A DNA stretch of 64,000 bases from Branchiostoma belcheri. Its lineage: Eukaryota > Chordata > Leptocardii > Amphioxiformes > Branchiostomatidae. Below, in pieces: positions 36,601 through 51,300 of the stretch; the stretch's first letter is position 1; each line of letters opens with the position of its first letter. The stretch covers positions 731,908-795,907 of the forward strand of contig NW_017804043.1 in assembly GCF_001625305.1 (NCBI RefSeq), read 5' to 3'. Both the position numbers and the translations under genes were made by a program. The notes beneath the pieces are model-generated. The model made no database searches. It was not told where the DNA came from and saw nothing but the letters and a program-made list of their open reading frames with translations.

Positions 36601-39600
36601 TGTGCTCACTTAGGAACTTGAGTTCTTGGACCTGACTTCTTGCCGTGTGCGTCAACTCGAATTTTCAACATTTCCGAGAAGTCGAACGGTTTGATTTAAT
36701 GGAAATTCTCCACAATTTGCAATGTAGGGTCATGGAAAGTTCTTTGTTATCAGTTGTATAGCTGGCATAAGGGCCCTTGCACTTAGGATCTTCAATTCTT
36801 GGACCTGACTTCTTGCCGTGTGTGTCAACTTGAATTTTCAACATTTCCAAGAAGTCCAGTGGTTTGATTTAATGGAAATTCTCCACAATTTGCAATTTAG
36901 GGTCATGGAAAGTTCTTTGTTATCAGTATTCTAGCTAGCATAGGGGCCCTTGCACTTAGGGTCTTCAATTCTTGGACCTGACTTTTTGCTGTGTGTGTCA
37001 ACTTGAATTTTCAACATTCTGAGAAGTCCAACGGTTTGATTTAATGGAAATTCTCCACAATTTGCAACGTAGGGTCATGGAAAGTGCTGTCTCTAATCAG
37101 TGTTTTAGCTAGCATAGGGGCCCTTATGCTGTGATTTGGACTCCCTAGTGAACACAATTAGATCTCTGTGCTCACTTAGGAACTTGAGTTCTTGGACCTG
37201 ACTTCTTGCCGTGTGTGTTAACTTGAATTTTCAACATTTCCAAGAAGTCCAACGGTTTGATTTAATGGAAATTCTCCACAATTTGCAATGTAGGGTCATG
37301 GAAAGTTCTTTGTTATCAGTATTCTACCAAGCATAGGGGCCCTTGGACTTAGGATATTCAATTCTTGGACCTGACTTCTTGCAGTTTGCGTCAATTTGAA
37401 TTTCCAACATTTCCAATTAAGAAGTCCAACGGTTTGATTTAATGGAAATTCTCCACAATTTGCAATGTAGGGTCATGGAAAGTTCTTTGTTATCAGTATT
37501 CTAGCTGGCATAGGGGCCCTTACACTTACTAGGATCCTCAATTCTTGGACCTGACTTCTTGCCGTGTGCGTCGACTTGAATTTTCAACATTTTTCAGAAG
37601 TCCAACGGTTTGATTTAATGGAAATTCTCCACAACTTTCAATGTAGGGTCATGGAAAGTTCTTTGTTATCAGACGATGAGTATTCTAGCTAGCATATATA
37701 GGGGCCCTTGCACTTAGGATCTTCAATTCTTGTACCTGACTTCTTGCCGTGTGCATCAACTTGAATTTTCAACATTTCTGATAAATCTGACTCCAAGGGT
37801 TTGTTTTCAATGGAAATTCTCCATTTTTTGCAATGTAGGGTCATGGAAAATGCCATTTCTAATCAGTGTTCTAGCTAGCATAGGGGCCCTTATGCTGTGA
37901 TTTGGACTCCCTATGCTGTGATTCTGGTCCCAACACTGTCTTTCAACCATCGTAGGGATTTTATTTTTCTGTGGGGAACCCGTGACCCTTCATAAATCTT
38001 TAAAAAGATACATTTGGTGAGAACTCTGGTTACAATTAGAATTAAGTTTGTTTTAAATTTAAGTGTAAGTGACGAGATACAACACATACATTGCAATGCA
38101 CTGGTAAAATTTTGGCCATTGCTAAACACTTAAAATGTGGTTAGCAGACTTACGTTACAAAATGTATTATCATAATGAGAATAACAAAAAACACATTTCT
38201 ATACCTGGTCCAGAAATATTTTTTTGAAATTATGTTTTTAAAATTTAGACTAAGTATACTAGCTGTTGTTGTTGATTTTTTAAATGTCTGCCTTCATAGA
38301 GTGTTTAGGCCACACCAATTTAATTTCTTGGTTAACGGATTCGTCCGCTTCATTTTTTTCTGATTTGTAAATAAAAATAAAAATTCAGAATCAACTGCAA
38401 AATGCTCATATTTTGCCCTGAACAGTTGAAAACAGTCCTTTTCATCCTAGTTGTTACTGTAACAGTTATTCCATCTTTCAATGCAGTGGTATCATTAAAA
38501 GTTCAAAGTTCATTGTTTAAATTTTGAACTAGCCCGGTATGTTGACTTCATGGCTCCTATCGTACCATTTTGGGCCATAATAGGATGCCTAGGCCTGTTT
38601 TTATTTTTTTTATTTTTTTGCCCGCCCGCTCCATTATTTTTCTAGAAAAATCCGTTAACCAAGAAATTAAATTGGTGTGGCCTTACCATAATCTTGGTGT
38701 TTTCGTGTCGGACTCCCTAATTCAAAAAGCTGTTAATCCTTATTTAGTTCCACTCATGGTTTGCGACGCAAAGTCCAGAGATCTTAACGTGTTGTGATGG
38801 GAAGATTATGAATGCGTACACGAGTTGATCCTAGTCTAGCCGCCATCTGTCACACTACGATGGCTTATTACACAGATGACTGCATGTTGTGATGCTGAGG
38901 CCTTGGGAAAAAATGTTGTGTTTCCTGTTTCCCAACCGACCCTAGAAAAAAATGCTGACCCCAGCCTTTTTTGTGGGGAAGGGATATTTTTTGTTGGGAA
39001 GTTTTCAAGCTGATCGGCCATTTCTAGGTGATGCTGTGGCCTAGGGAAATAAAGTGTTGTGTTTCCCGACTTACCCTAGAAAAAAATGCTGACCTAGTCT
39101 TTTTTGGGGTTGGACCCTTGCAAGCGACATAAATTTTTAAAGCTGATGGACCTTAAATTCTAGCTCCATGACCTGACACCTGAGTGATGAAACATTGTAC
39201 AATCGGTTTTCCAACATTGAAAATGTCTTCAAGCAAGTTATACATGTACTTGGATCACTAGAGATCACCAAAGTCAAAATAAAAAAAATAAAAAAGATAA
39301 TCCCTACCTACTGACCATAATTTTTTTCAGGACTGAAACAGGAAACACAACATTTTTAAATCTTAGGCCTGGTTTATTACACAGATGACTGCATGTTGTG
39401 ATACTGTGGGAAGGTCTCTGACCTGTTTCTCTGCAGCTGCTATGATAAGGCCAGCCTAATCTGATTTCTCTGTTCTTGGATTTTCAGCTTCATATTTTTT
39501 CATTAAAAAACAAGAAATGGAAGATCTCGTACCGATATAGATACAGGTGGTTGCATGTAATATATCTAGCTGCCGCCACGCTGCATGCCTACAAAGCTGG

Positions 39601-42600
39601 TGTTGTGCTGAAGGGCAGTTATGTACAAAAATGTATATACCGGCTATACCAAAACAGATACAGATACCTATGTGGTATATTTCATGTTTTATTCATTATG
39701 TAATGTTGTAATTTTTTTTGCTCCCAGTTTCTAGTGCAATTTTCACTGGCTCCTATAACTTACCAAGTAGAATAAGGCAACAGACATGCATATACATGTA
39801 GGAAGACTTTGACTTTATTATGGACTTTATGTAGGATATTTCACTGTTACAGTTTAAGTCTTCTAGCAGTGCTATGAATACCAACAACTCTAATTGCTGT
39901 GGCTTAACCAGTCTTTTGTTACATCAATAAGTCAATAGAGCAGGTGAAATCTCAGCTATACACATTGAAGTTAATTGCATACAGTGCCGTAACTCACTTA
40001 ATACATCTAAAGCTCAATACGTAATACTGGCACAATTGATCTACATTCCCTCTATGTGGGATTTGCAATTAGGAAGGGCAGCTGAGGTTGTTGTACTGCA
40101 ATATACATACATAATTATGCACACAACAGGTGAAATCTCAGCTTAACACATTGCGCTCAGTTCTATACAGTGTCATTATTTACTTACATCTAAAGCCTAA
40201 TACGTAATACTGACACAATTGATCTATGTTCCCTCTATGTGGGATTTGCAGTGAAAAGGGCAGCTGAGGTTGTTGTACTGCTATATACATTGATTGTACA
40301 CACAGTAGGTGAAATCTCAGCTAAACACATTGTATGTATACTTACTTTTTTACAGTGTTGTAACTCACATACTATATCTAAAGCCCAATACGTAATACTG
40401 ACACAATTGATCTACATTCTCTCTATGTAGGATTTGCAGTTAAAAGGGCAGAGAGGTTGTTGTACTGCAATATACATATTATTAATTATGCACACATGCA
40501 GCAGGTGAAATCTCAGCTTAACACAGTTCTATACAGTGTCGTAACTCATTCAATACATCTAAAGCCCAATACATAATACTGACAAAGTACTAGTTGATCT
40601 ACATTCACTCTTTGTTGGATTTGCAGTGAAAAGGGCAGGGAGGCTGTTGTACTGTGATGTTTTCTGTGACCTGTTTCCCCTTCAGCTGCTTTATCAAGCT
40701 TTAGTCCTGGCAGGAAGTCCACAGAACAGGTGTAAAGTCAGATATGGATTAGGCCACACCAAGTAAATTTTATGGATGACGTCCTTTGGAGACCCTAAAT
40801 TTAATGCGAGAGGGCAAAAAAAAACAAGAAGTGCCCTAAAAAACAAGATGCCTAGATTAGAAAATATACTAAAAGACGACAAATGTTAGGACACAAATTG
40901 AATGAGGTCACACAGTGTAACAAGCAAGAACTTAAAGTCTTTTATTCATCATCAAAACAGCAATAAATCAGGTGGAATAGCAGTTGTTGGCCTGTCCTGT
41001 TTTCGTGTTACAGGTTTCAAGTCAATCTGACGATTTGCGGCACTGTCGTGACTCTTTGGTCATAGTTATGTAGGAAGCGGAATTTCTTGTTTTTTTTTTC
41101 TAGGAACGGGCCAAAATCAATGCGCGCGCGGACGTCATCCATAAAATTTACTTGGTGTGGCCTTACTCGTAAATGGCTGAGATAGCATAGAAGAACCTGA
41201 TAAATTTACAAGGAGGAGATCATACATACACTGTCAGGCTTTTTGAATCCAAATTTTTTAAAGTAACCCTTGTCCTGCTGAGCCCATATGATTTGATATG
41301 GGTTACACACACAGTACCATCTTATAGCATATGATATAGTGCCCTAAGCTTATTATGTACAAAAATGGGGTATTTCTCATGCAACGCATCACAACACAGC
41401 GTAATGCAATGAATGCGGAAGTATCTACGCCACCGCAGGGCAAAAAGTGTCAAGAGTCTTTAATACATGCATTTACCATAATCTTTGAATGTCTTTATAT
41501 CTTCATATAATTCATTTCATTTAGTATTTCTTGACAATGTATAATGACTGTATTTAGAGGTCTGTCATGTCATTTATTTAGTTCCTGCAATATCCATTAC
41601 AACTGGATTGTAGTTATTATAAGATTTACAACTTATAGTCTGTTGCAGTTGCATTTCAATAAATAAAGATTGAACTTCATTGTGGCCACCCCAAAGAAGT
41701 GACATAATGACGTACGACCAACAAACTGTTTTATAAAGTTTAGTCATCATTTCTGAGCCCTGTATCAATTTTACAGACAGTTTTAGAAGTTACGGGTATG
41801 TTAGCAAGACGCAATAATCCTGTATGATTTATACAGTGCTGCTGATGTCTTTGTAGCCACACTGGCAGACGTAAATTTTGTATTCAAGGCTAATCTGGGA
41901 TATGTACAAGAAATTATCTCAATCTTCCTTGCTGTATGGCAGGGTTGCCTTCAAGTTTTGTACTGCCTACACACTCACACACCCAAACTGATTGAATTTA
42001 ACAGAACATGTAGGGTGCAAAATGTATTCTGGCATTCTCAATTTAAAAGCTTTTCAACCATAACTTATATAGGACATTGACACAAAGAGTTAGTGACACA
42101 AAGAGCAAATTTTGTAAATGTGACATATATGTTTTGTAAAGCTCAAAATTAAGCTGGCATCACACTGTGAATTCCTGCTAGCTGAATTTGGTCACTAATA
42201 TTCACAATCTGGTCAAAGGATCAAGCAATATTTTTATTGCCCGGAAATCTACCATGTTATATTGGAAGGGGCTTAAGCTTGGTAACCAGCGGACATGGGT
42301 GAATCCCTAAAGATTGTGTAATGATCGAGAGGACATCAACCTTCTTCTGGTCTTGCAAACTCTGTTTTTGGTTCCACTTTTTGAGTTTTGAAGAGATGTA
42401 ACAAACTTAAGGTTTGAGAAATATCTGCTTCTTTTTATTGGCCACCACAAGACCCAAAAGAGATAAAAACTACAACTGATCTACCGAATGTTCTTATTAT
42501 ATTTTCCTTCAAAAGACACATCAAGAATTGTACATGTTGACAGAAAGAGTAAATTTAGCCTTACATTTTACTCTCAAAGTCATCTCTAAGTTGATATACA

Positions 42601-45296
42601 CTATGTAGATGTAGCGACATCATTCAGCGTCCACTCAAAGCCATTTTTACGAGGAGGAAACAATAAAATTACGACATGATGTATCACAATGGCAGTAGAG
42701 CAGACAAGGGTCAGACCACAGGCCAGCAAGTTTGCTCCATTATGGCCCAAAATAAAACTTTTATGTTGTCATCTGTATTGCTCCAGCTTTTATATCATCA
42801 ATTACCTTCTCTAGTAGTGCTGTAAGGTAATATTTCATTCCTTGTTACATTCATCGACTTTAAAACTGGATGCAACAAAGCTGAAAGGTACAAGGAATAT
42901 TAGAAATTTTTATGTAACATCAACTCATAAATTTTCCAGTTACCTTCGGATCAGCTAGATTGCCAAGTCATGATCAAGGCCTTTACAAGAAATTTAATGT
43001 CTTGAACACAAATTTATCACTGTAATGATATCTTATAAGTGTGCATACCTCAGGGATTACAGATTCTGTATTATTGTACTAGTCTCTTTAGATTTAGATT
43101 TACTGTTTTGTGATGGTATTTGTGGTAGAAACCAACGGAATTAAGAAAGTTTAGTTTATGCAATATACAATCACCAATTAAAAGTCCTGGTAGTAAGAAT
43201 TTTAGGGATTTTGTGCCACCGTAACCATATGATTGCCAAGTTGAGGCCTTTTCAAGAATGTCTTGAACACTGAGATATCATAAGTGTGCATACATGGGAA
43301 TTAGTCACTGAATGCTGTATTATTGTAGGTCTCTTTAGATTCAGATTTCCCATTTTTTAAAACATATTTGTGGTGTTTAATGGCAGTCTTAGGGTAGTAT
43401 TTAGTAAGCAATGGAATTATGAAAGTTTAGGTTATGTGGCAGTACACAAATTACGATCACCAAAGTCCCAGTATAGTAGGGATTTTAGGGATTTCATGCC
43501 ACCGTAGCCTGTATATTCAAGATACCATTCTTTTCATTCAACAATATTTGTATATAGGAGCCTTCAGATGAAATAAAGTAAAATCCATAAAAAGGGTATA
43601 ATATTTTCATTGTACATGATTGTACAGAGAAAATTTTGTCAGTGATTTAGTGCTACTAAAGCGTATCCTCTAGCAGAGTGTAGTTTGAAGCTGTGAAATT
43701 ACCAGATATATTCAAAATACCATCATTCTTTTCATGTAAGGCTCCTATTCTAAAAATATTTAGCTGAAACCCATAAAAACTACAGATATCGTCATAATAA
43801 TCCAGGCAAAATTGTGTCCAGGATTTGACATTATTACATTCTGGATGTTTTGTCTGAGGGTAGATCATTTTTATGCCTTTGGTTATAAGAAGTCTCTTGG
43901 TACTAAAAGTGTTGCCGTTGTAGGCCTAACCAAGCCAAAAACCATAAAAAAGGTTATCACAATTTTGCAATAAACGCCAGAAAAATGATGTTCAGGATTT
44001 GTTGTTATCGTGTGTATTCAGCTTGAGGCTGTGTATATAGTAGTACAGTGTAAATTCAGGGATTATTTTTATGCGTTGTGAAAATCTGCATGAGCAAAAC
44101 TAGTTCCAGAGAGCACGTAGGCAGAAAGTACTGTGCCTGCGCGAAACAAAGATTTTTCCATTAGGCCACACCAAGTAAATTTTATGGATGACGTCCGTGC
44201 GCGCATTGATTTTAGCCTGTTCCTAGAGAGAAAAAAACAATAAATTCCGCTTCCTGTAACTATGACCAAAGAGTCACGACAGTGCCGCAAATCGTGATTG
44301 ACGTGAAACCCGTAACGCGAAAACAGGACAGGACGACAACTGCTATTCCACCTGATTTATTGCTGTTTTGATGATGAATAAAAGACTTCTTGCTTGTTAC
44401 ACTGTGTCCCCTCATTCAATTTATGTCCTTAGCTAACATTTGTCGTCTCTTAGTATATTTCTAATCTAGGCTTCTTGTTTTTTAGGGCCCTTCTTATTTT
44501 TTTTTTGCCCTCATGCATTAGATTTAGGGTCTCCATCCATAAAATTTACTTGGTGTGGCCTTATGGTTTTCGTTGGATTTTTGGTCAACGTTGTTTTATA
44601 ATTTTGCCTGTTAGAGATTGTATCTATTCCAACACAACACTTGTAAACTATAAGAGGGATGTCATCCTTAAATATGTAAATACAACAATATACCTAAAAC
44701 AAGATATTCTGCCTGAAGTGTTTGAAACACAGATTTTTGATAGATTTCGTAAGATTTTTGGTCAACATTGCATCACAATTTTGCCTGTTAGTGATGTCAT
44801 CTTTTCCAACGCAACTTTTTTTGTAAACTATAGAGGGGATGTCATCCTCAAATACGTACATACAACGATATATACCTTAAACAAGATGTCCTGCCAAAGT
44901 GCTATGCACGGTACAATTTAATAGATTTCCACAGGCGCAGTACGTTCTGCCAATGTGCTGTTTTAGAAAAAGCAATGAGGCTGAAAACCACAAGTCTGTT
45001 GGGAATTGAACGCAAGCCCCCCAAAAAACGAGGTCAGCTAAAATTGGTTTCATCACAGAGGCTATATTGGGGTACATGTAGCTTAATGTTCCGGCCATCC
45101 AAATGTTTTCCATAAGTGGCAATCAATTGAACCAAAATTGGGTTGCAAAATGGAGCCAGGTACCAAATAGGGTTCATGTAATGGGTGGACTGGAAAGAGC
45201 TGTTAAGGGAGGGGTGTGAAAACTTTAAGTTGTTGATCTGTTCCAGGCAGGGGCAATACATGTAGTTCACGTGTGACTGTGTGTTTGTGTGTGTGT

Positions 45297-45361
<65 letters not shown>

Positions 45362-48300
45362 TGCTTAGTCATTAGCTTTGACAAAGTCTGGATCAAAAAT
45401 TCTTTACCATTGCATGCGAGATAGAGTCAGGCTGAACTTTGTACTCTCCAGTTTGTAACTGAACAATTCTAAGAACCCTGCGCCATAATAAGAGACATAG
45501 GTGACAGCTCCTTTAATGATGAATAGTGTGGCTGTGAGAGGGATTCTGAGGATTTCGATTTTAATATATACTGTCTGATAAAAATCCAGGTGGGTTGAAT
45601 TCATGTTAAATCTCTTTAATCAATAAATATCATTAGTCATCTACACTTATTGATTGATTCTTAAAATTCATTTTTGGAACATATTATTAGGTGCACCAGG
45701 TAGAATTTAGGTGCAAAGAAAGTTAAACTCATCAGAAACATTTTGGGGTCCAAAGTTGTCAAGTTCCATTTCTATTTATCGAATTGCACAGAAATAATAA
45801 AACTTAAATTATGTCAAATTCTGAGGTACACACTTTGAAAATCAATCATAATTATATCAGAGAGTCAAAGTTTGAAAGATTTACTGCTTTTTCTATAGGA
45901 ATACTACTGCTGTCAGTCAACCTCAAATACATATAGGCAGAAAGTAACTTTTTAATTATAATAAATGGTAAAATCAACATTTCAAATTAATATTTGGCAT
46001 TGTATCTGTATCAGTATAGCCAGACCGTCATTCGGCGTAACACACCAGCTTCGCAGGCACGCGGCGCAGCGGCAGCTGGCTATATTACACCAAACGGCAT
46101 GTTATTGTCCTGAACTCATTCTAACTTAACTTTGTTCTATATATAGCTACTACTGTTCATCAATAATGACTGAAAATCCAGCAGGTCTATTAAGGGTTTC
46201 CCCTGGCATTTCACTTCATTAGTGTTTTTCACAGATATGGGTTATGGTTGGCCTAGTTGTTAGGAATAGCAACATCAATACCACCCCTGATATACACACT
46301 ACGAGAATCAATCGTATAGAGAGTCAAAGTTTGTAACTTACAACTGTTACAGTTACTGTATCTTTCTAATATAGTATATGAATTATCGTCAAATTAGGCA
46401 AAACGAACATATAATCAACCTTTCAGATTAAGACACGAAAGCTGTTGTGTTACCCTGAAGGGCAGTTTTAGTCCGGCTAACACAGATACAGATACATGAC
46501 ATTGTCCTGAACTCATTCTAACTTAAATATAGCTACAACAACTGTTCATCAATAATGACTGAAAATCCAGCAGAGCTATAAAGGGTTTCCCCTGGCATTT
46601 CACTTCATTAGTGTTTTTCACAGATATGGGTTATGGTTGGCCTAGTTGTTAGGAATGGCAACACCAATACCACCCCTGATATACACACTACGAGAATCAA
46701 TCGTATAGAGAGTCAAAGTTTGTAATTTACAACAGTAACAGTTGTATTTTTCCAATATAGTATTATGAAATAATTCGTCAAATTAGGCAGAAAGTTACAA
46801 CAAAACGAACATATAATCAACCTTTCAGATTAAGACACGAAAGCTGTTGTGTTACCCTGAAGGGCAGTTTTAGTCTGGTTATACCGATACAGATAAATGA
46901 CATTGTCCTGAACTCATTCTTTGTTCTATATATAGCTACATTTTGTACAACAACTGTTCATCAATAATGACTGAAAATCCAGCAGGGCTATAAAGGGTTT
47001 CCCCTGGCATTTGATTTCATTAGTGTTTTTTACAGATATGGGTTATGGTTGGCCTAGTTGTTAGGAATAGCAACATCAATACCACCCCTGATATACACAC
47101 TACGAGAATCAATCGTATAGAGGGTCAAAGTTTGTAACTTACAACTGTTACAGTTACTGTATCTTTCTAATATAGTATTATGAATTATCGTCAAATTAGG
47201 CAGAAAGTTACAACAAAACGAACATATAATCAACCTTTCAGATTAAGACACGAAAGCTGTTGTGTTACCCTGAAGGGCAGTTTTAGTCCGGCTAATACAG
47301 ATACAGATACATGACACTGTCCTGAACTCATTCTCACTCAAGTCCGTTCTTTATATATTAGCTACTACTGTTCAATAATGACTAAAAATCCAGCAGGGTT
47401 TTCCCCTGGCACTTCTATTCATTAGTGTTTTTCACAGATATGGGTTATGGTTGGCCTAGTTGTTAGGAATGGCAACATCAATACCACCCCAGGGCTCTGT
47501 AAACTGTGCCCAGGAGGGGGTGTATATCCCCTCATCTGTCAGAATCACTGCAGACCATCTGTTTGGACTGTAACAAGTTACAACTAGTAGGTTTTTCTAG
47601 GTCAGTCCATATTGCATTCATGTAGAAGTAACGGCCCAGAGAAGTGAAAATGGCTTTGAAAAAGTTTTGGAGTGTCTTTTGAGGTTTTGCAGTGAGAACA
47701 AGGAAAGGAAACGAAAGGAAAAGAAAGGAAAGGAAAGGAAAGGAAAGGAAAGGAAGTGATCTTGATCCAGACGCTTACATACAGTCTGTAAACTGTGCCC
47801 AGGAGGGGGTTATATCCCCTCATCTGTCAGAATCACTCAGGAAACCATCTGTTTGGACTGTAACAAGAACTAGGTTTTTCTAGGTCAGTCCATATTGCAT
47901 ACATTTAAAGGAAAGGTAAGGAACAGAAAGGAAAGGATAGGAAAGGAAAGAAAGTGATCTTGATCCAGACGCTATGTACAGTCTGTATTAAAACTGTGCC
48001 CAGGAGGGGGACCCGGTGTATATCCCCTCATCTGTCAGAATCACTGCAGACCATCTGTTTGGACTGTAACAACTAGGTTTTTCTAGGTCAGTCCATATTG
48101 CATACATTTAGAAGTAACAGCCCAGAGAAGTGAAAATGGCTTTGAAAAAGTTTTGGAGTGTCTTTTGAGGTTTTGCAGTAAAAACAAGGGAAAAAAAAGA
48201 AATGAAAGGAATTCAAAAGAATGGAAAAAATGAAAGAAGGTGATCTTGATCCAGTTTTAGCTCACCGAAGAGCTAATCTCCCACTGGTCGTGACAAAGAA

Positions 48301-51300
48301 GACAGACACTATGTACAGTATTTACAGGTTCATTGTACTGGGGAAATTCCCCTAACTCTTTTCAACAAGTACATGTACAATGAACAGCAGACCACAACTT
48401 AACGTCCTGTCCTACAGACTGCAGCTCTTTCCTAGTGCTCTTCCTTCTAATACCATGCCCAAGCCAAAATGGACTTCATAACAACTCACTGACCCTGCAG
48501 CTCCAAAAGCCCTTATATATGGCAATGAGATTCTTACCTTCAATCATTCAAGTTTTAAATTTAGCATGTCTCTAAGCCCATTAACATTTCAAATAAACTC
48601 TTGACAAGGCCCTTTTCCAGCTAAAGGAAGAGCAACTACATGTATCTGTATCTTTATTGGTATAGCCAGTATAACCGTCCTTTGGCGTAACACACCTGTC
48701 CAGCTTAAACAGCAACTGTTTACAACTAGCTATAGCTAAGATGCCCCACAAGTTTTTGATGATAATTGAGTTTGATATCTAGCTGGTGGGATTTTCTGAC
48801 ACGATCATCAATATATTCACTGAAGAAGAACACATAATGAAGCATGTCCACTTCAGGCGGTGGTCTTTGGAATTGATTTTTACAACGTTGGCCTAGATCT
48901 GTCCAGCAGTGAGTCTTATACACCCATAACTTTGTTGGCCTTTGCTGTATTGTTTATGGGTATCCTCTCTTGTCTGATGAACCATAGTGGCCCCGTTTTG
49001 AAATTTATTTTTCACTGACTCAAATAACAAGGTCGGCCTGAATCTGTCAGTCAAATGAAAGACTTTGATGCTACAAGCAATATATTCTCGTATAGTTGTC
49101 ATCAAAGCATGTGTGAAGCCAATGCAATAGTTATTGATTATTGGTGTCAAATAATCTGGACAATGAAATTCAAGGCAAGCTACCAAAAGGTGCTTCTTAA
49201 AATAGGGTGGTAGTTGGTGGTGGAATCTACAGGTTTAGCATTTGAATCTTAGAACCTGTGGATGGACCATCATGATATTTTGGTATGCATGGGGGGAGGT
49301 GTTGGCAAAACAAAGTACAAGTTTCACTATGGCAATCCGACTCGCGGGAGGGCCGGGACCGAGGGCGATGCGGAATACACCGTGTTGTATTTTATTTATG
49401 TCATACCCACCCAAGAAAACACGCCTTTCAATGCAAGATGAGCTTTCTGTGAGCTAGCAGCTTTCTGGAGTACTGCAGCAGGACTTCCAGTTTTGATATA
49501 CATGTAAAAATAATAATAACTTAAATAATAACTTTATTGCACAATTGTACAGGGTACAAAGTGTGGCATCTACTGGTACATAACTAAAATAAGGCTGACC
49601 TACTAATAAGGGCACCTCATGCATGGTCTGAGAATTTGGACATTCTAATAATTGCTTTGAGTTTGACTCTTCATTTTTTGACTTAGCTCATGTTTCATAT
49701 AACTTTGTTAATAGACATTATAGACTGTGGTAGCAATCACAGCAGTTGATTTATAGGCACAGCAATATCTAAAGTCACCTGCCAATGAAGACTGTCAGAT
49801 GAGAGTTTCTCACAATCATTCAATGTCCCACCACCCCCTCTAGGGAGTATTGATCTGAAGAGTGGCAAAGTCCTTGCGAAGACAGGTGATCGATTGATGA
49901 TCCCACTGAAAATAGCTGTTATCCACTTCACTGGTCCTTAATGTATATTCATTGCTATCAAATTGAAGGGGAAACTTCAGTCTGTGAGCCTCAGCAACTT
50001 TGCAGCTTACACAGGACAGAGATTGTGGCAACTGTTCCTGCATCAGATGCTTCACATCTCAAAAAGGTTATCAAGTTCTATCTGTCAAATAATTATTGTT
50101 CTTTACATCCTTGTTTATCGACTCAGTATTGTGACTTAACTCTGACTTTCTATTGGTACATGTTTCGTACATTAGCATACCTTCTCAACAAATTATTATG
50201 CAGTAAGACAAGTGCAATCAATAGTATTTCAAATTGACAGAAATAATACCATACATTGGCACCAAAATGTACTAGACTATCATAGTCTAGTACTATGATC
50301 ATGATTATAGTACTATCATAGTAACGCAATGCAAGACGGAGCTTGACTGTGTTCATTGCATTATGAATTTACAGTAACTGTTACAGTGTCAAAAAGCCTT
50401 GAATTTCTGCCCTTTCAATTTGACTCAGTTGATTTCTCCAGTTCTTTACTGTCAGACCATTAAAACATACATGTAAGTCTAAACAGGTTCTAATACCATC
50501 TTCAACACTAGTGCTAAAGGTCTGTCTTAGCTTCCAAATCCCCCGGACTCAGGCTAATTACCGACCCCATTGTTGCTTCAGCAGTGCATCAGTAATAATC
50601 ACTTCAACAAGGTTCGTTATAGCTTCTCATTAACCTTTACCCTGTGATTAATGAGCTCATTAGCTGAAATAGAAGTGTTCAGCTGGGCTCATTTTGGCCC
50701 ACACCAGTTGCATGACGTAAGGTGTCAGGACATATGGGATGGTTAATTAGTCAATGGATGGTTGCCGCTTTATAGGCATCCAATACAATTTTCAGGGCAG
50801 CAAAAAATATCCTGAATAAGGCAATCCTTGTGATGTTGACAAATACTGCTTCACATTAGCACATTTGAGTCAGCATTTCATGCTTTGGGCATTTGAAACT
50901 GCAGAAACAAGCCCCAAGATGAGTCCTTTATTTTCTGGGTGGTACCCTAAAAATCAGTCCAGGGCCCTTCCAGTAACCATTTTCCATCAGAATTTCTGCT
51001 TTTTTTTATAAGATCATTAGCTGAAATAGAAGTGTTCAGCTGGGCTCATTGTGGCCCACACTAGTTGCATGCATATGGTGTAAGGTGTCAGGACACATGG
51101 GATGGTTAATTAGTTGATGGACGGATGCCATGTAACCCCCATATTCAAAAAGTCTGGCCGGGGTTTTAAGCTGCTTAGTCAACCTTAGTGCCAACTAAAT
51201 GTTTAAGACATGTGCCAAGTATTATAAAATGCATAGTTTTAACTGTGTGATGCATGGTGGATGATAATTCAAAGGTGAAGTCCTCTCAGACGGGAATAAA

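Noticed and set aside
36290..37920. CRISPR-like array
   Set aside because: Units are 172-221 bp with no short repeat/variable spacer pattern; this is eukaryotic tandem DNA.
45034..45396. 120-codon His/Thr-rich frame
   Set aside because: Created by the (TG)n microsatellite.
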